Shown here: positions 1 to 9,474 of the stretch, in pieces | Layout of the letters: every line of letters starts with the position of its first letter | Position numbering within the stretch: position 1 is the stretch's first letter | Origin: Persicobacter psychrovividus | GTDB lineage: Bacteria; Bacteroidota; Bacteroidia; Cytophagales; Cyclobacteriaceae | Direction of reading: 5' to 3' | DNA length: 64,000 nucleotides | Assembly (NCBI RefSeq): GCF_036492425.1 | Contig: NZ_AP025292.1 | Location: 1,860,001-1,924,000, forward strand | The notes under the pieces: generated by a model | The model's database searches: none | Told to the model about the DNA's origin: nothing | What the model saw: the letters and a program-made list of their open reading frames with translations, nothing else | Position numbers and translations under genes: made by a program

Positions 1-1981
1 TTTTGTCACCATCCATTACAGGAGTAAGTGATGGCTGAATAAAGCCGCCATAAGGTTTAGACCCGATCGGCTCGTATCGCTTGATCACCTCGGCACGGAT
101 TTCCGCATCTACCTGCACGCCATAATTTTCGATCAGTGCTTTCCCTGCTTCATAATCTCCCTGAGATTTAATGCGCTGCACCTCTTTCAGTAAAGTTCCG
201 AGAAGGGTTCTCATTTTTGAATAATCATTGATCACGAAGAAGGTCTTTCCGTCGCGCTGCTCACGGGTAATAACCTTGTCCTGCTGCCCTTTTTCAAAAA
301 GCCAGTGCGCAATCATTGCTCGGTTTCTCATGTGTGCCTGCTCAATGATCGCGCCTTCTTCCAAACGGCGCAATTGCAACATCATGCCATTTCTGATAAA
401 AGCATCATAAGCGGCTTTCCCCACCTCAAGGTTAGGAATCACACCGATATCTACCAATTTCTGATCCATCAAATAATACAGGGCAACCAAATCCGCACGG
501 GATTCTTCAAGAGCATTGGCATAATTTTTCAGGGTTTCTTTAGGTGTCCCTACCCCAGCTTCGAGTTGCCCAGAGGCATGACCGACCACCTCATGCAGTG
601 CCGTTCTCATATTATTGGAAAGGGTCCCGTACTTGATCGCACGCTCTTTCTCCGCTTCAGTCCACGCAAATTCATCCAGCATTCCAGGGCCTGCGGCTTC
701 TTCGTAGGCATTTTTTATATTCCCCAAACTGACCGCCTTGGAACCATACTCTTTTCGAATCCAGTTAGAGTTAGGCAAATTCACTCCAACAGGTGTAGAA
801 GGGGCTGCATCACCTGCTTCCATTACGGCATTCACGACCTTATAGGAAATACCGACCACCTTATCCTTTTTATGTGCTTTTGCTATAGGTGAATGGTCTT
901 CAAACCACTGTGCGTATTGTGCCAGGGCCGCCATTCTTTTTGAAGCCTCAGGGTCTTTAATTTCAATGATAGACTCATATGCCCCACGATAGCTCATTGG
1001 ATCACCATAAACTTCAATAAAGCCATGAATCATATCCACATCCCCTTCCGTTGTGTTGGTCCAGGCCACAGAAAAATCATCAAACGTTTTCAGGTCTCCT
1101 GTTTTGTAGAAGTCGATTAAAAGCGACAGCCATTTTTGTTGCCCCTCATTTTCTGCCACAGATTTCGCTTTTTCAAGCCAGAAAACCACCTTTTCCAAAG
1201 CTTCGGTGTAAAGTCCGCCTACTTTATAGGTATCCTCGACAACCTTGCCGTTCTTCTTGATCAGCTTAGAATTCAAACCGTGAGCCACAGGGCGCGGATT
1301 ATTACGGTCAACTTTATTTCGGTAGAAATCTTCCACCTCCTGCTGTGTTACGCCTTCCCCGTACATATTCATGGCAGACGACGTTACCAAATCAGTATTT
1401 GAATCCCGACTGACACGCTTGGAATCAAACTTAGGGTCAAAAACAATCTTACTGATCTTCTTGGTGAAGTCGGCAACTGAAAGCCCATTCAATGGCAATG
1501 ATGCAGGATCCACTTTGGCGATTAAAGCTTCAAAATAGGCTGCGTCACAGGCAGGAATCAACTTGTCTGAGGAGTAATGATGATGAATTCCATTGGAGAA
1601 AAATACCCGCTTGGCATAAATCAACAATCCCTTCCCATCTGGTGTATTATCATCGACAAGCTTGCTGGCCAGCAATGACTCAAGGGTTTTACGTACCAGC
1701 AGGTTGTGTTTATAGTTCTGATCATAAATCATATCCCTCCCCGAGAGCGCGGCCTGAGAAAGATAATAGACAAATGCTTTTTGCTGGGCAGTCAGCGCCT
1801 CAAAACCAGGCACGTTATACCTCAGGATCGAAACATCAGCAAACTCGTCTGCCTTATATTCAAACGATTTTGCAGGGGTAATTACTGTGGCGTCAATGGC
1901 ATCCTTAGGTGCTGACGAATCACAGCTTTGGATGCTCAATAGCATTGCTGCCACACCCAAAGACAAAAAAAACTTCTTCAT
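1..1981 (-). CDS. Dipeptidyl peptidase III (M49), lipoprotein, 3' end cut off
   Basis: Zinc exopeptidase expected to release dipeptides from the N-terminus of peptides. About 660 codons are inside the window and no stop is reached, so the last residues lie beyond position 1; bacterial M49 enzymes are around 675 residues, so little is missing. The M49 zinc motif HEVVGH is at residues 463-468 and the second motif EESRAD at 492-497, the expected pair for this family. The N-terminus is a lipoprotein signal with a lipid-attachment Cys at about residue 20 followed by Asp, so the enzyme is probably anchored to a membrane in the periplasm. The ATG at 1981 is the only start that gives this signal. It lies 12 bases after the OmpA-family gene on the same strand, so the two are probably co-transcribed. 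Confidence 0.93.
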   Translation of the reverse strand, partial: MKKFFLSLGVAAMLLSIQSCDSSAPKDAIDATVITPAKSFEYKADEFADVSILRYNVPGFEALTAQQKAFVYYLSQAALSGRDMIYDQNYKHNLLVRKTLESLLASKLVDDNTPDGKGLLIYAKRVFFSNGIHHHYSSDKLIPACDAAYFEALIAKVDPASLPLNGLSVADFTKKISKIVFDPKFDSKRVSRDSNTDLVTSSAMNMYGEGVTQQEVEDFYRNKVDRNNPRPVAHGLNSKLIKKNGKVVEDTYKVGGLYTEALEKVVFWLEKAKSVAENEGQQKWLSLLIDFYKTGDLKTFDDFSVAWTNTTEGDVDMIHGFIEVYGDPMSYRGAYESIIEIKDPEASKRMAALAQYAQWFEDHSPIAKAHKKDKVVGISYKVVNAVMEAGDAAPSTPVGVNLPNSNWIRKEYGSKAVSLGNIKNAYEEAAGPGMLDEFAWTEAEKERAIKYGTLSNNMRTALHEVVGHASGQLEAGVGTPKETLKNYANALEESRADLVALYYLMDQKLVDIGVIPNLEVGKAAYDAFIRNGMMLQLRRLEEGAIIEQAHMRNRAMIAHWLFEKGQQDKVITREQRDGKTFFVINDYSKMRTLLGTLLKEVQRIKSQGDYEAGKALIENYGVQVDAEIRAEVIKRYEPIGSKPYGGFIQPSLTPVMDGDK

Positions 1982-1993
1982 GTATAAAAATAA

Positions 1994-3946
1994 TTAAGGT
2001 TGATTGTCGCCGATGATCTTAAACTCAATGCGGCGATTTTTCTGTCTGTTTGCATCAGACGTATTCGGCACGAAAGGCTGTTCTTTTCCGTAGCCTACAT
2101 ATTTTAAGCGTGATTTGGCGATGCCCTGACCAACAAGGTATTCATACACTGACTTTGCCCTGTTTTTCGACAGGGTCTTGTTGTAAGTTGCATCACCGAC
2201 ATCGTCAGTATGCCCTGAAATTTCCATGACCAGCTTTCGGTTGGCTTCCAGGAATTTCACGGCTTTGTTCAGTTCTGTTTTCGATTCCTCACGAAGTTCA
2301 TAGGAGTTGGTATCGAAGAAAACATTGTCGAGGCGCGTTATCTGCCCTTTGCGAATTGGCTCCAAAAGAATGTCCATCTTCACCGACTCAAGCTCGCCAG
2401 CGGTCTTTTCGAAATTAAATGGAATAGACCTGAAAAGGTAACCTGGCGCAGAAACAAAAAGTGCGTAGCGGGACCCCTCGGTCAGTACAATAGAATAGGA
2501 ACCATTCACGGCATCAGCGGTAACGGCATTCACGAGCTGTTCATTGGACACATTATAAAGTTCCACCTTTGCAGCCACTGGCTTTTGAGTATCTTTATCC
2601 AGCACGGTACCCGCCACATAACTACTGCGGTTCAGCACCCGTTGCGCTTTGGGAATTTCAAAAGTATAGAGCGAACTGTGCGCCGTGTTTCCCTGATACT
2701 GATCGATGGAAATGTAGCCAAGCGAACCATCGGCATTTACCGTCAGCGAAGACTGATCGTTGTGGTCATTGATGGGGTAACCCAGGTTTTCCGCAGGGCC
2801 AAATTCCCCGCCAGGGAGCCTGTCAGAATAGAAAAAATCGAAACCACCCATTCCCTTATGTCCATTGGACGAAAAGTATAATCGCTGATTATTCACATGG
2901 ATAAATGGCCCAATCTCATCTCCTGAAGTATTGATATTTTTACCCAGGTTAGTGGCAGGGGTCCACAGCCCATTATCTGTTTTTGTGGTATAATAAATAT
3001 CCCGTCGGCCAAAACCTCCTCGGCGGTCAGAGACAAAAAATAGCGTTCTACCGTCGGCACTTAAAGCAGGCTGAGATTCCCATGCTGAAGTATTGACCGT
3101 TCGTCCCAGATTTTTAGGTTCCGACCAGTCATCACCTTCTTTGTAGGTAACGTACAAATCGCAACTTCCATAATTCTTTCTTTCGCCTCCCTGTGTGCAG
3201 GAGGTAAATATCATCATTTTCCCATCCGAAGAAATCGTACAGGTCCCCTCGTTTTGAAGGGTATTGATATTATCAGAAATGGACACGGGCTTACTCCAGT
3301 TGCCATCTTTATTTCGGTGCGACACCACAATGTCCTCGGTATCGGAACCGCCACTGCCATCTCTTTTAGTGTAAATGAGGGTGTTTTCGTCCACCGTAAC
3401 CACCGGAAAATATTGCAGGGCAAAGCTATTGACGGTGCTGTCCATCATCACGGCTTTAAACGGTACGGGCTTGGCCATTAATTCCTTGGCATAAGTCGCA
3501 TTTTCCATGATCCATTCTGTGGCTTTGGCCTCAGATTCCCGAGGCCTTGAGCGCAGAAACAGGTTCCCCATCTTCAGTGCCCTGTCATAATCCCCTTCAT
3601 TAAAATACACTTTTGCCAGCTTCATATAAACTGATTTGTATTTCAGGTTCCCATTGGCAATTCGGGCGACCTGTTCGAGGGACTGTTTTTCGAGCTCCTT
3701 CTTTCGGTACAAACCATAGATACTCGCCAGCCGCAAATGCGCTTCAATAAAATTGGGATCTTTTGCCAATGCCGATTGCAGTTTCTTTTCAGCTTCAGGG
3801 AACTCCCTCGACTTGAGTAAAACCGTCGCTTGCTCGAATAATTTGATGGCTTTTTTGGAGGTTGTAGCGTAACCATTTCGGGACTGCCCAAAGGTTTGAA
3901 GGCTGACAAACAGAAAAAATAGGATGAAGGATGCGAATCGTTTCAT
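1994..3946 (-). CDS. OmpA-family protein with TPR, PD40 propeller and regulatory-like domain (PorE-like layout)
   Basis: A 650-residue exported protein. The start at 3946 is chosen because it begins directly with a signal peptide (MKRFASFILFF..., cleavage after about residue 22); the frame is open 53 codons further upstream but that stretch does not look coding. Order of parts: signal peptide, TPR helices (about 25-150), a PD40/WD40-like beta-propeller with repeated SxDGRTLFFVSDR-type blades (about 190-420), a carboxypeptidase-regulatory-like beta domain (about 440-530), and a C-terminal OmpA peptidoglycan-binding domain (about 540-645) with FFDTNSYEL, SGHTDD and LSKNRAKSV. This is the architecture reported for PorE of the type IX secretion system, but the phylum has many paralogues with it, and PorE is a lipoprotein while no lipobox is seen here. 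Likely role: a periplasmic protein attached to the cell wall. Confidence 0.85.
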   Translation of the reverse strand: MKRFASFILFFLFVSLQTFGQSRNGYATTSKKAIKLFEQATVLLKSREFPEAEKKLQSALAKDPNFIEAHLRLASIYGLYRKKELEKQSLEQVARIANGNLKYKSVYMKLAKVYFNEGDYDRALKMGNLFLRSRPRESEAKATEWIMENATYAKELMAKPVPFKAVMMDSTVNSFALQYFPVVTVDENTLIYTKRDGSGGSDTEDIVVSHRNKDGNWSKPVSISDNINTLQNEGTCTISSDGKMMIFTSCTQGGERKNYGSCDLYVTYKEGDDWSEPKNLGRTVNTSAWESQPALSADGRTLFFVSDRRGGFGRRDIYYTTKTDNGLWTPATNLGKNINTSGDEIGPFIHVNNQRLYFSSNGHKGMGGFDFFYSDRLPGGEFGPAENLGYPINDHNDQSSLTVNADGSLGYISIDQYQGNTAHSSLYTFEIPKAQRVLNRSSYVAGTVLDKDTQKPVAAKVELYNVSNEQLVNAVTADAVNGSYSIVLTEGSRYALFVSAPGYLFRSIPFNFEKTAGELESVKMDILLEPIRKGQITRLDNVFFDTNSYELREESKTELNKAVKFLEANRKLVMEISGHTDDVGDATYNKTLSKNRAKSVYEYLVGQGIAKSRLKYVGYGKEQPFVPNTSDANRQKNRRIEFKIIGDNQP

Positions 3947-4061
3947 GGATTTGGCTATGTTGAATAATATCGAATGCAAAAATAAGGGCTTTATGTTTAA
4001 TTTATAAATAATATTGGTCAGCATGTTGAATAAAACTCGCAAATAAATCCAATAAAACTTA

Positions 4062-4069
4062 TAAATTTG
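4062..4069 (+). promoter_or_regulatory. Candidate -7 element (TAnnTTTG) of the aminotransferase gene
   Basis: TAAATTTG fits the Bacteroidota -7 consensus TAnnTTTG and lies 38 bases before the ATG at 4108. No convincing TTG -33 element stands at the usual distance, so this rests on one box only. Confidence 0.3.
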
Positions 4070-4107
4070 GTGACTAATCAATTCACAAGCAAAAAGGAAG
4101 ACCAACC

Positions 4108-5190
4108 ATGCCTCAACTTATATTTGTACCAGGCCCATCAGCGACCTACTTTACCCTCGAAGATCACCTCAAGAGCGCACTCAAAGAACAGGTCATGGCC
4201 ATCAGCCACCGATCTCCAGCATTTAAGGGCATCTATAAATTCACCGTAGAACAGCTGCGTCAGCTTTTGGACATTCCGCAGGCTTATGAAGTGGTATTTA
4301 CTACCTCTGCTACGGAAGTTTGGGACCGTATGGCCGAAAACCTGGTGGACACCCACAGCCTCCACCACGTGCATGGGGCATTTTCCAAAAAATGTGCGCA
4401 GGCATTTCAGCGATTGGGAAAAGAAGCACAAATGATTACGGCCCCAGAAGGCACGGTAGCCTTATTTGACCCGAAGGCCGTGGAAGCTCAGCCCGAGCTG
4501 ATTCACTTTACAGCCAACGAAACCGCTACTGGCGTCAAGCACCCGATGGCTGATCTCCGCGAAGCGAAAAAACATTTCCCCGACGCATTGATCGCTATGG
4601 ATGTGGTATCCTCTACCCCGACCACGCCTATTCCTTTTGAGGACCTTGACAGTGTGTATTTTTCCGTTCAAAAATGTTTTGGATTACCTGCTGGATTGGG
4701 CGTATGGATCGTCAGTCCGCGCGCAATAGCCAAAGCCCATGCCCTGACCGTAGCGGGCAAGGTGTACCCATCCTATCACCCTTTATTGGAAATGGTGGAC
4801 AAAGGCAAGGGTTATCAAACCATAGAAACGCCAAACACCCTCAATATTTATTTATTGGGCAAGGTGGCGGAAGATTTCCGCAGAAAGGGTGTGGATGTGA
4901 TCCGACGTGAGGCTATTTATAAAAACACGATCCTGATCAAGTGCTTTGAAGATCACCCTTTACTTTCCCCTTTGGTTCAGGAAAAAGACTGGCGCTCGGA
5001 CACTGTGGCGGTGGCCAATGTTGAGGGTGGTTCCGCACCTTTAATAGCCTATTTGAAAGAGAAAGGGCTTGTTGTTGGGGCAGGTTATGGAAAGCATAAG
5101 GCTGCGCAAATTCGCATTGCCAACTTCCCGACCCACTCCAAAGAGCAGATCGAATTGCTCGTTGATTTAATTGCTGACTGGCGACCTTAA
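4108..5190 (+). CDS. Class V PLP-dependent aminotransferase, SerC-like
   Basis: A 360-residue fold-type I PLP enzyme. The PLP-binding lysine is K189 in FSVQKCFG and the aspartate that contacts the pyridine nitrogen is D165 in AMDVVSS. Length (360) and N-terminus (FVPGPSATYF) resemble phosphoserine aminotransferase, but the segment after the lysine (LPAGLGVWIVSP) differs from classical SerC, and no serine-pathway neighbour is present, so the substrate is left open; serine-pyruvate or alanine-glyoxylate activity is possible. The gene is divergent from the OmpA-family gene and its stop overlaps the convergent downstream gene by four bases. Confidence 0.85.
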   Translation: MPQLIFVPGPSATYFTLEDHLKSALKEQVMAISHRSPAFKGIYKFTVEQLRQLLDIPQAYEVVFTTSATEVWDRMAENLVDTHSLHHVHGAFSKKCAQAFQRLGKEAQMITAPEGTVALFDPKAVEAQPELIHFTANETATGVKHPMADLREAKKHFPDALIAMDVVSSTPTTPIPFEDLDSVYFSVQKCFGLPAGLGVWIVSPRAIAKAHALTVAGKVYPSYHPLLEMVDKGKGYQTIETPNTLNIYLLGKVAEDFRRKGVDVIRREAIYKNTILIKCFEDHPLLSPLVQEKDWRSDTVAVANVEGGSAPLIAYLKEKGLVVGAGYGKHKAAQIRIANFPTHSKEQIELLVDLIADWRP

Positions 5191-6218
5191 AAATCACCCA
5201 ACTCAATCACATGAACCTTTTCTGCCTGGATTTGAATTCTGAAATGAAAAGGTTCATAATACCACCACTCGGTAGCGTCCCCTTTTTCCTTCGCCCGCTT
5301 CACAAAAGTAGGCTTACCGAGGCGTTGTTCAAGATAGGTGATCATATCGCCAACGCTTATTCCGGCAAAATCAAATCGGCCAGAATCACCAAAGCCATAC
5401 CACTTGATATTCCTCAGGTGATCGTCTTTAAAATGCAATGCAATTGTACTTCGGCCATCGTGGAAAGTCCATTTTGTATCACTCACCTTATGAAACTTGG
5501 CAAACCACAATTCTTTGGTCAACTCCTCTTTCGTCATGCCAACAAACAAATCTTCCGACAGGCGTAAACAAGAGCCCTGTTGAGCACTGGCATATTGGGT
5601 AAAGCCACAAATCAGCTTACCTGCCTGCAAGTGAAAGGTATGTTTTCTGGTTTGCAAAGGAGAGGTATTGTCTGAAACACGGTCGAAAGTCAGCACACCG
5701 CTTTGGGTCGTTTTTACTACCAGGTGGCGATTATTGACCGACATCAGCTTGAAATTCCATTTAACGTGCTCTTTAAGACTGTCCGTATAAAACGTCAGAC
5801 TGTCGTTTCGCAAGGAATAATAAATGTATTGCTCATACAGCTTGCTGTTGCTTCGGCTGTCTGAATAGATGGCCTCGTAGGTATTTTCCCCGAAATAGCC
5901 CATCATGGAGGTCGATTTCCCCTTTCGTTTCCAGGTGCCGAGCAATAGTTCTTTATGAATATAGTCGCGGGAAAACAGGTGAATTTCTTTAGAACTTCTA
6001 TAATCGACTTCAACCAGATTGTGATAATCAATTTTTTGGCGTTCCTGCGGAGAACTCAAAGGGAACTTATCAAGAAAAACTTTGGACTGAGGTAAAGCGA
6101 CCACATGGGCAATTCTGCCTGAGTCTAACTCTGAAGGCCCACCCTGTGCAAAAGCGCTCACTAATCCGCACGACAAAATAATTGACGCAAATATTTTCTG
6201 AAAAACCTTTCTTTTCAT
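5187..6218 (-). CDS. Secreted protein of unknown function with two OmlA/SmpA-like segments
   Basis: A 343-residue protein with a clear type I signal peptide (KIFASIILSCGLVSAFAQ). The middle contains a segment built like a lipocalin-type calycin sheet (LLGTWKRKG). Two later segments, LFVGMTKEELTKEL followed by WTFHDG and ISVGDMITYLEQRLGKP followed by EWWYYE, have the rhythm of OmlA/SmpA or BLIP-like beta-lactamase-inhibitor folds: a helix after a (V/I)G(M/D)xxxxL motif, then an aromatic strand. This is a fold impression only; no function is assigned. The stop overlaps the stop of the convergent aminotransferase gene by four bases. Confidence 0.75.
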   Translation of the reverse strand: MKRKVFQKIFASIILSCGLVSAFAQGGPSELDSGRIAHVVALPQSKVFLDKFPLSSPQERQKIDYHNLVEVDYRSSKEIHLFSRDYIHKELLLGTWKRKGKSTSMMGYFGENTYEAIYSDSRSNSKLYEQYIYYSLRNDSLTFYTDSLKEHVKWNFKLMSVNNRHLVVKTTQSGVLTFDRVSDNTSPLQTRKHTFHLQAGKLICGFTQYASAQQGSCLRLSEDLFVGMTKEELTKELWFAKFHKVSDTKWTFHDGRSTIALHFKDDHLRNIKWYGFGDSGRFDFAGISVGDMITYLEQRLGKPTFVKRAKEKGDATEWWYYEPFHFRIQIQAEKVHVIELGDF

Positions 6219-6421
6219 TTCCTTAAATTCAGTAATCCATCCCCAATGATCTATTAAGATAACTACAAAGTGGGATTTCTGACAATATCACAAGCTTCAA
6301 TTGAAAAATATAACCGTAATCTAACTCCAACTTGAGGTCAGTATAATTTCAATAATGAATTCTATATAAATATTAATATCCGTAACCGATTTTCTTCTGC
6401 TTTGAAATAACAGCATTTAAT

Positions 6422-6453
6422 AAAAAAAAGCGCAGAAACCTTCATTTCTGCGC
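6422..6453 (-). terminator. Terminator of metG
   Basis: The arms GCGCAGAAA (6430-6438) and TTTCTGCGC (6445-6453) form a perfect 9-bp stem with a six-base loop. Read on the minus strand the stem is followed by a run of eight T, just past the metG stop. Confidence 0.9.
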
Positions 6454-6477
6454 CCTTATTATATGTCCGTTGACGGA

Positions 6478-8532
6478 TTAGCTAATCATAGATCCTGCTT
6501 CGGTATCTGCTGATGGCTCCATAAAACGGAGGCTTCCATCTTTGGCTTCAGCCATCATGACCATCCCTTCAGACTCAATGCCCATCATTTTTCGAGGAGG
6601 CAAATTCACCAACACCTGCACTTTTTTACCTACAATTTCTTCAGGAGAAAAGTGCTGAGCAATCCCACTCAAAATGGTGCGGGTTTCAAAGCCGACATCC
6701 ACTTTCAGTTTCAAAAGCTTTTTAGACTTTTTCAGTTTTTCCGCTTCGAGGATTTCTCCAACGCGAATATCCATTTTCATGAAATCATCAAAAGAGCAAT
6801 CTTCTTTGGCAGGAGCAACAGGGGTGTTTTCTGCTTCATTGGCCTTTTTGGTGTCTTCGAGTTTCTGCATTTGAGCATCAATGGTAGCGTCTTCCAATTT
6901 CTCGAAAAGCAACTGTCCTTTGTTGATTTGGTGCCCGTCGCCAAGAATATCCTGACGGCCAGCCTCTCTCCACTTCAAGGTATCGATGTTCAGCATTTCT
7001 ACCAGTTTAGCGGCTGTAAAAGGCAAGAAAGGCTCTGCGACAATCGACAGGTTGGCAACAATCTGCAAAGCAATGTTCATGATGGTTTTTACACGCTCGG
7101 CATCAGTTTTCGCCAATTTCCATGGCTCGGTATCTGCCAAGTATTTGTTCCCCAGGCGCGCCAGTTCCATCATTGCCGCCAGGGCTTCACGGAACTTATA
7201 CTTATCAAGGGCAGCGGCGATTTTCTCCGGAAGTACTTCCAACGCATCCAAGGTATCCAGATCAATCTGTTGTAATTCACCACGTGCAGGAATAGCACCG
7301 TCGTAATATTTGTTGGTCAATACCACTGCACGGTTCACAAAATTACCCAAAATGGCCACCAGTTCAGAGTTGTTTCTGGTTTGGTAATCTTTCCAGGTGA
7401 AATCGTTATCCTTGGTTTCAGGCATATTGGCACACAGCGTGTAGCGCAAAACATCCTGCTTGTCAGGAAGGTCGTTCAGGTATTCGTGCAACCAAACTGC
7501 CCAGTTACGCGAGGTAGAAATCTTGTCCCCTTCAAGGTTCAGGAATTCATTCGCAGGGACATTTTTAGGCAAAATATAAGAGCCATCACCCTTCAGCATA
7601 GAAGGGAAAATGATACAGTGAAATACGATATTGTCTTTACCGATAAAGTGGATCAGCTCAGCCTCTTCACTTTTCCAGTAATCTTCCCAATTTTTGCCAT
7701 TTTCCGTCGCCCAGTCTTTGGTCGCTGAAATATAGCCAATAGGGGCATCAAACCACACGTACAACACTTTGCCGTCGGCTCCCTCTACAGGCACAGGGAC
7801 TCCCCAGTTCAAATCGCGGGTTACGGCACGAGGCATCAGGCCACTGTCGAGCCAAGATTTACACTGACCATAAACATTGGATTTCCAGTCTTTATTTTGC
7901 TCCAAGATCCATTCTTTCAACCATGGCTCGTATTTGTCCAATGGCAAATACCAGTGGGTAGTTTCTTTAAGAATCGGCTGCTCGCCAGAGATTGTCGAGC
8001 GAGGATTAACCAATTCACGTGGAGAAAGTGTTGAGCCACACTTTTCACACTGATCGCCGTAGGCATCTGGATTCCCGCATTTTGGGCACTCGCCCATAAT
8101 GTAGCGGTCTGCCAAAAACTGGTTGTTCTTCTCGTCATAATACTGCTCGGAAGTCTGCTCTACAAACTTTCCTTCATCGTACATTTTCTTGAAGTAATCC
8201 GCGGCAGTCTCTGCATGCGTTTTGCTCGAAGTACGAGAATAGATATCAAAAGAAATTCCGAAATCAGCAAAGGCATTTTTGATGATACCGTGGTACTTGT
8301 CAACAACCTGCTGAGGAGTTACGCCCTCTTTTTTTGCCCGGATGGTAATCGGCACACCGTGCTCATCAGATCCACAAACAAAAACCACGTCCTCTCCCTT
8401 TGATCTCAGGTAACGCACATAAATATCCGCCGGAACATAAACGCCCGCAAGGTGCCCAATGTGTACAGGGCCATTGGCATACGGCAAAGCCGCTGTAATG
8501 GTATATCTTTTAGATTGCTCAGTCATATTCAT
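6478..8532 (-). CDS. metG: Methionine--tRNA ligase
   Basis: Cytoplasmic enzyme that charges tRNA-Met, needed for both initiation and elongation. The protein has the HIGH signature near the N-terminus ([11 protein letters not shown]), a zinc-knuckle insert with two CxxC pairs (ECPKCGN and QCEKCGS), a KMSKS-type loop written GDKISTSRN, an anticodon-binding helical domain, and a C-terminal tRNA-binding OB-fold ([17 protein letters not shown]), as in the long dimeric MetG form. About 684 residues. The ATG at 8532 is chosen; an in-frame TTG six codons earlier and an ATG two codons later are less likely or equivalent. Single-gene unit with its own terminator. Confidence 0.97.
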   Translation of the reverse strand: MNMTEQSKRYTITAALPYANGPVHIGHLAGVYVPADIYVRYLRSKGEDVVFVCGSDEHGVPITIRAKKEGVTPQQVVDKYHGIIKNAFADFGISFDIYSRTSSKTHAETAADYFKKMYDEGKFVEQTSEQYYDEKNNQFLADRYIMGECPKCGNPDAYGDQCEKCGSTLSPRELVNPRSTISGEQPILKETTHWYLPLDKYEPWLKEWILEQNKDWKSNVYGQCKSWLDSGLMPRAVTRDLNWGVPVPVEGADGKVLYVWFDAPIGYISATKDWATENGKNWEDYWKSEEAELIHFIGKDNIVFHCIIFPSMLKGDGSYILPKNVPANEFLNLEGDKISTSRNWAVWLHEYLNDLPDKQDVLRYTLCANMPETKDNDFTWKDYQTRNNSELVAILGNFVNRAVVLTNKYYDGAIPARGELQQIDLDTLDALEVLPEKIAAALDKYKFREALAAMMELARLGNKYLADTEPWKLAKTDAERVKTIMNIALQIVANLSIVAEPFLPFTAAKLVEMLNIDTLKWREAGRQDILGDGHQINKGQLLFEKLEDATIDAQMQKLEDTKKANEAENTPVAPAKEDCSFDDFMKMDIRVGEILEAEKLKKSKKLLKLKVDVGFETRTILSGIAQHFSPEEIVGKKVQVLVNLPPRKMMGIESEGMVMMAEAKDGSLRFMEPSADTEAGSMIS

Positions 8533-8711
8533 TATTAATTTCGGTTTCAAAGATAAGGTTTTTTTGTAGCCTATAAATGATCAGGACCATCTAATTGGCC
8601 GATTGGCAAACTATTTTCGGCATCATGAAAAAAAAAGGCTCAAATCTTTCTGATAGAATTTAAAAATGATGATAATAGTCCTTCAATTAGAAATCATAAA
8701 ACCTAACTGTT

Positions 8712-9254
8712 ATGGATTGGAAAAAAAATTTCGAGACAACACGCCTTCAGTTAAGACCTTTCATAGAAAAAGATCAGGAACCTTTCAAGGATCTTGTTGC
8801 GGACCGACAAGTGGAGCGTTTCCTTTCAATGCCTACTTTAGCGCATTTGAAGCAAACCAAGCACCTCAAGGATTACACCCTTTTTGAGACCCCAAAACCA
8901 GGTCATGGATTAACATTGTTGATCCGTGAAAAAGAAAATGAAGAGTTTGTTGGCATTATCGGCCTTCGCCCTGCAGAGGACAAAAATGAATACCGATTGT
9001 TCTGTACGCTTGGCCCACAATATTGGCTGAAAGGCTACGCCAAAGAAGCGGGAAATGTAGTGATTAAATATGGATTTGAAGAAATGCAGGCTGAGGCAAT
9101 TCACGGTTCTGCGGAAGGCAGTAACCTGGCTTCAGTAAATTTCCTCAACAGTTTAGGCATGCGACTGAACACAGGGGACAAACCATCCCCAAATTCAAGC
9201 ATTAAACCTTTTGAGATCACCAAAGAGGATTACCGACGAAGAAGCATGAAATAA
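8712..9254 (+). CDS. GNAT-family N-acetyltransferase
   Basis: A 180-residue protein of the RimJ/RimL-like GNAT group: the N-terminal LQLRPFIEKDQEPF, the central strand FVGIIGLRP and the acetyl-CoA segment YWLKGYAKEAGNVVIKYGF are typical, and NLASVNFLNSLGMRL is the usual C-terminal motif. Substrate unknown: an amino group of a protein or small molecule. It is a single gene between metG and the nuo operon, followed by its own terminator. Confidence 0.88.
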   Translation: MDWKKNFETTRLQLRPFIEKDQEPFKDLVADRQVERFLSMPTLAHLKQTKHLKDYTLFETPKPGHGLTLLIREKENEEFVGIIGLRPAEDKNEYRLFCTLGPQYWLKGYAKEAGNVVIKYGFEEMQAEAIHGSAEGSNLASVNFLNSLGMRLNTGDKPSPNSSIKPFEITKEDYRRRSMK

Positions 9255-9272
9255 TATTTTTTACAGGAACTG

Positions 9273-9314
9273 AAAACGCCCGAAGTGTTGCATAACATTT
9301 CGGGCGTTTTTATT
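9273..9314 (+). terminator. Terminator after the GNAT gene
   Basis: AACGCCCGAAA-type arms separated by a roughly 12-base loop and followed by a T run. The A run on the other side means it may also work in reverse. Confidence 0.85.
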
Positions 9315-9442
9315 TGACCAGTTGTTGTCCATGGACTTCAATACTTGGTCATCTTTAATTGAGCAATTACTGCTTTCACAAAAAGGCGGCTGAGATCAGT
9401 AAAGAAGCCGCTGACGTCTTGCGATCGGTGATTGGAGGACAG

Positions 9443-9464
9443 GAAAAAAAGCCTGAGGCGGCTT
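9443..9464 (-). terminator. Probable weak terminator of the nuo operon
   Basis: On the minus strand AAGCC-6 nt-GGCTT is followed directly by seven T. The stem is only five pairs, but it sits ten bases past the nuoL stop. It supports nuoL being the last gene of the operon. Confidence 0.55.
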
Positions 9465-9474
9465 ATGGCTGCAA

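Noticed and set aside
305-892. Plus-strand frame of about 195 codons near the left edge
   Set aside because: It is opposite the dipeptidyl peptidase III gene, whose zinc motifs are read on the minus strand in the same region.
6652-7275. Open frame of about 207 codons antisense to metG
   Set aside because: It lies wholly within a clear methionyl-tRNA synthetase gene and has no recognisable domain; it is a shadow frame.
9383-9412. GCGGCT ... AGCCGC inverted repeat between the GNAT gene and nuoL
   Set aside because: Six pairs with a long loop and no T run; the hairpin at 9443-9464 is a better candidate terminator.
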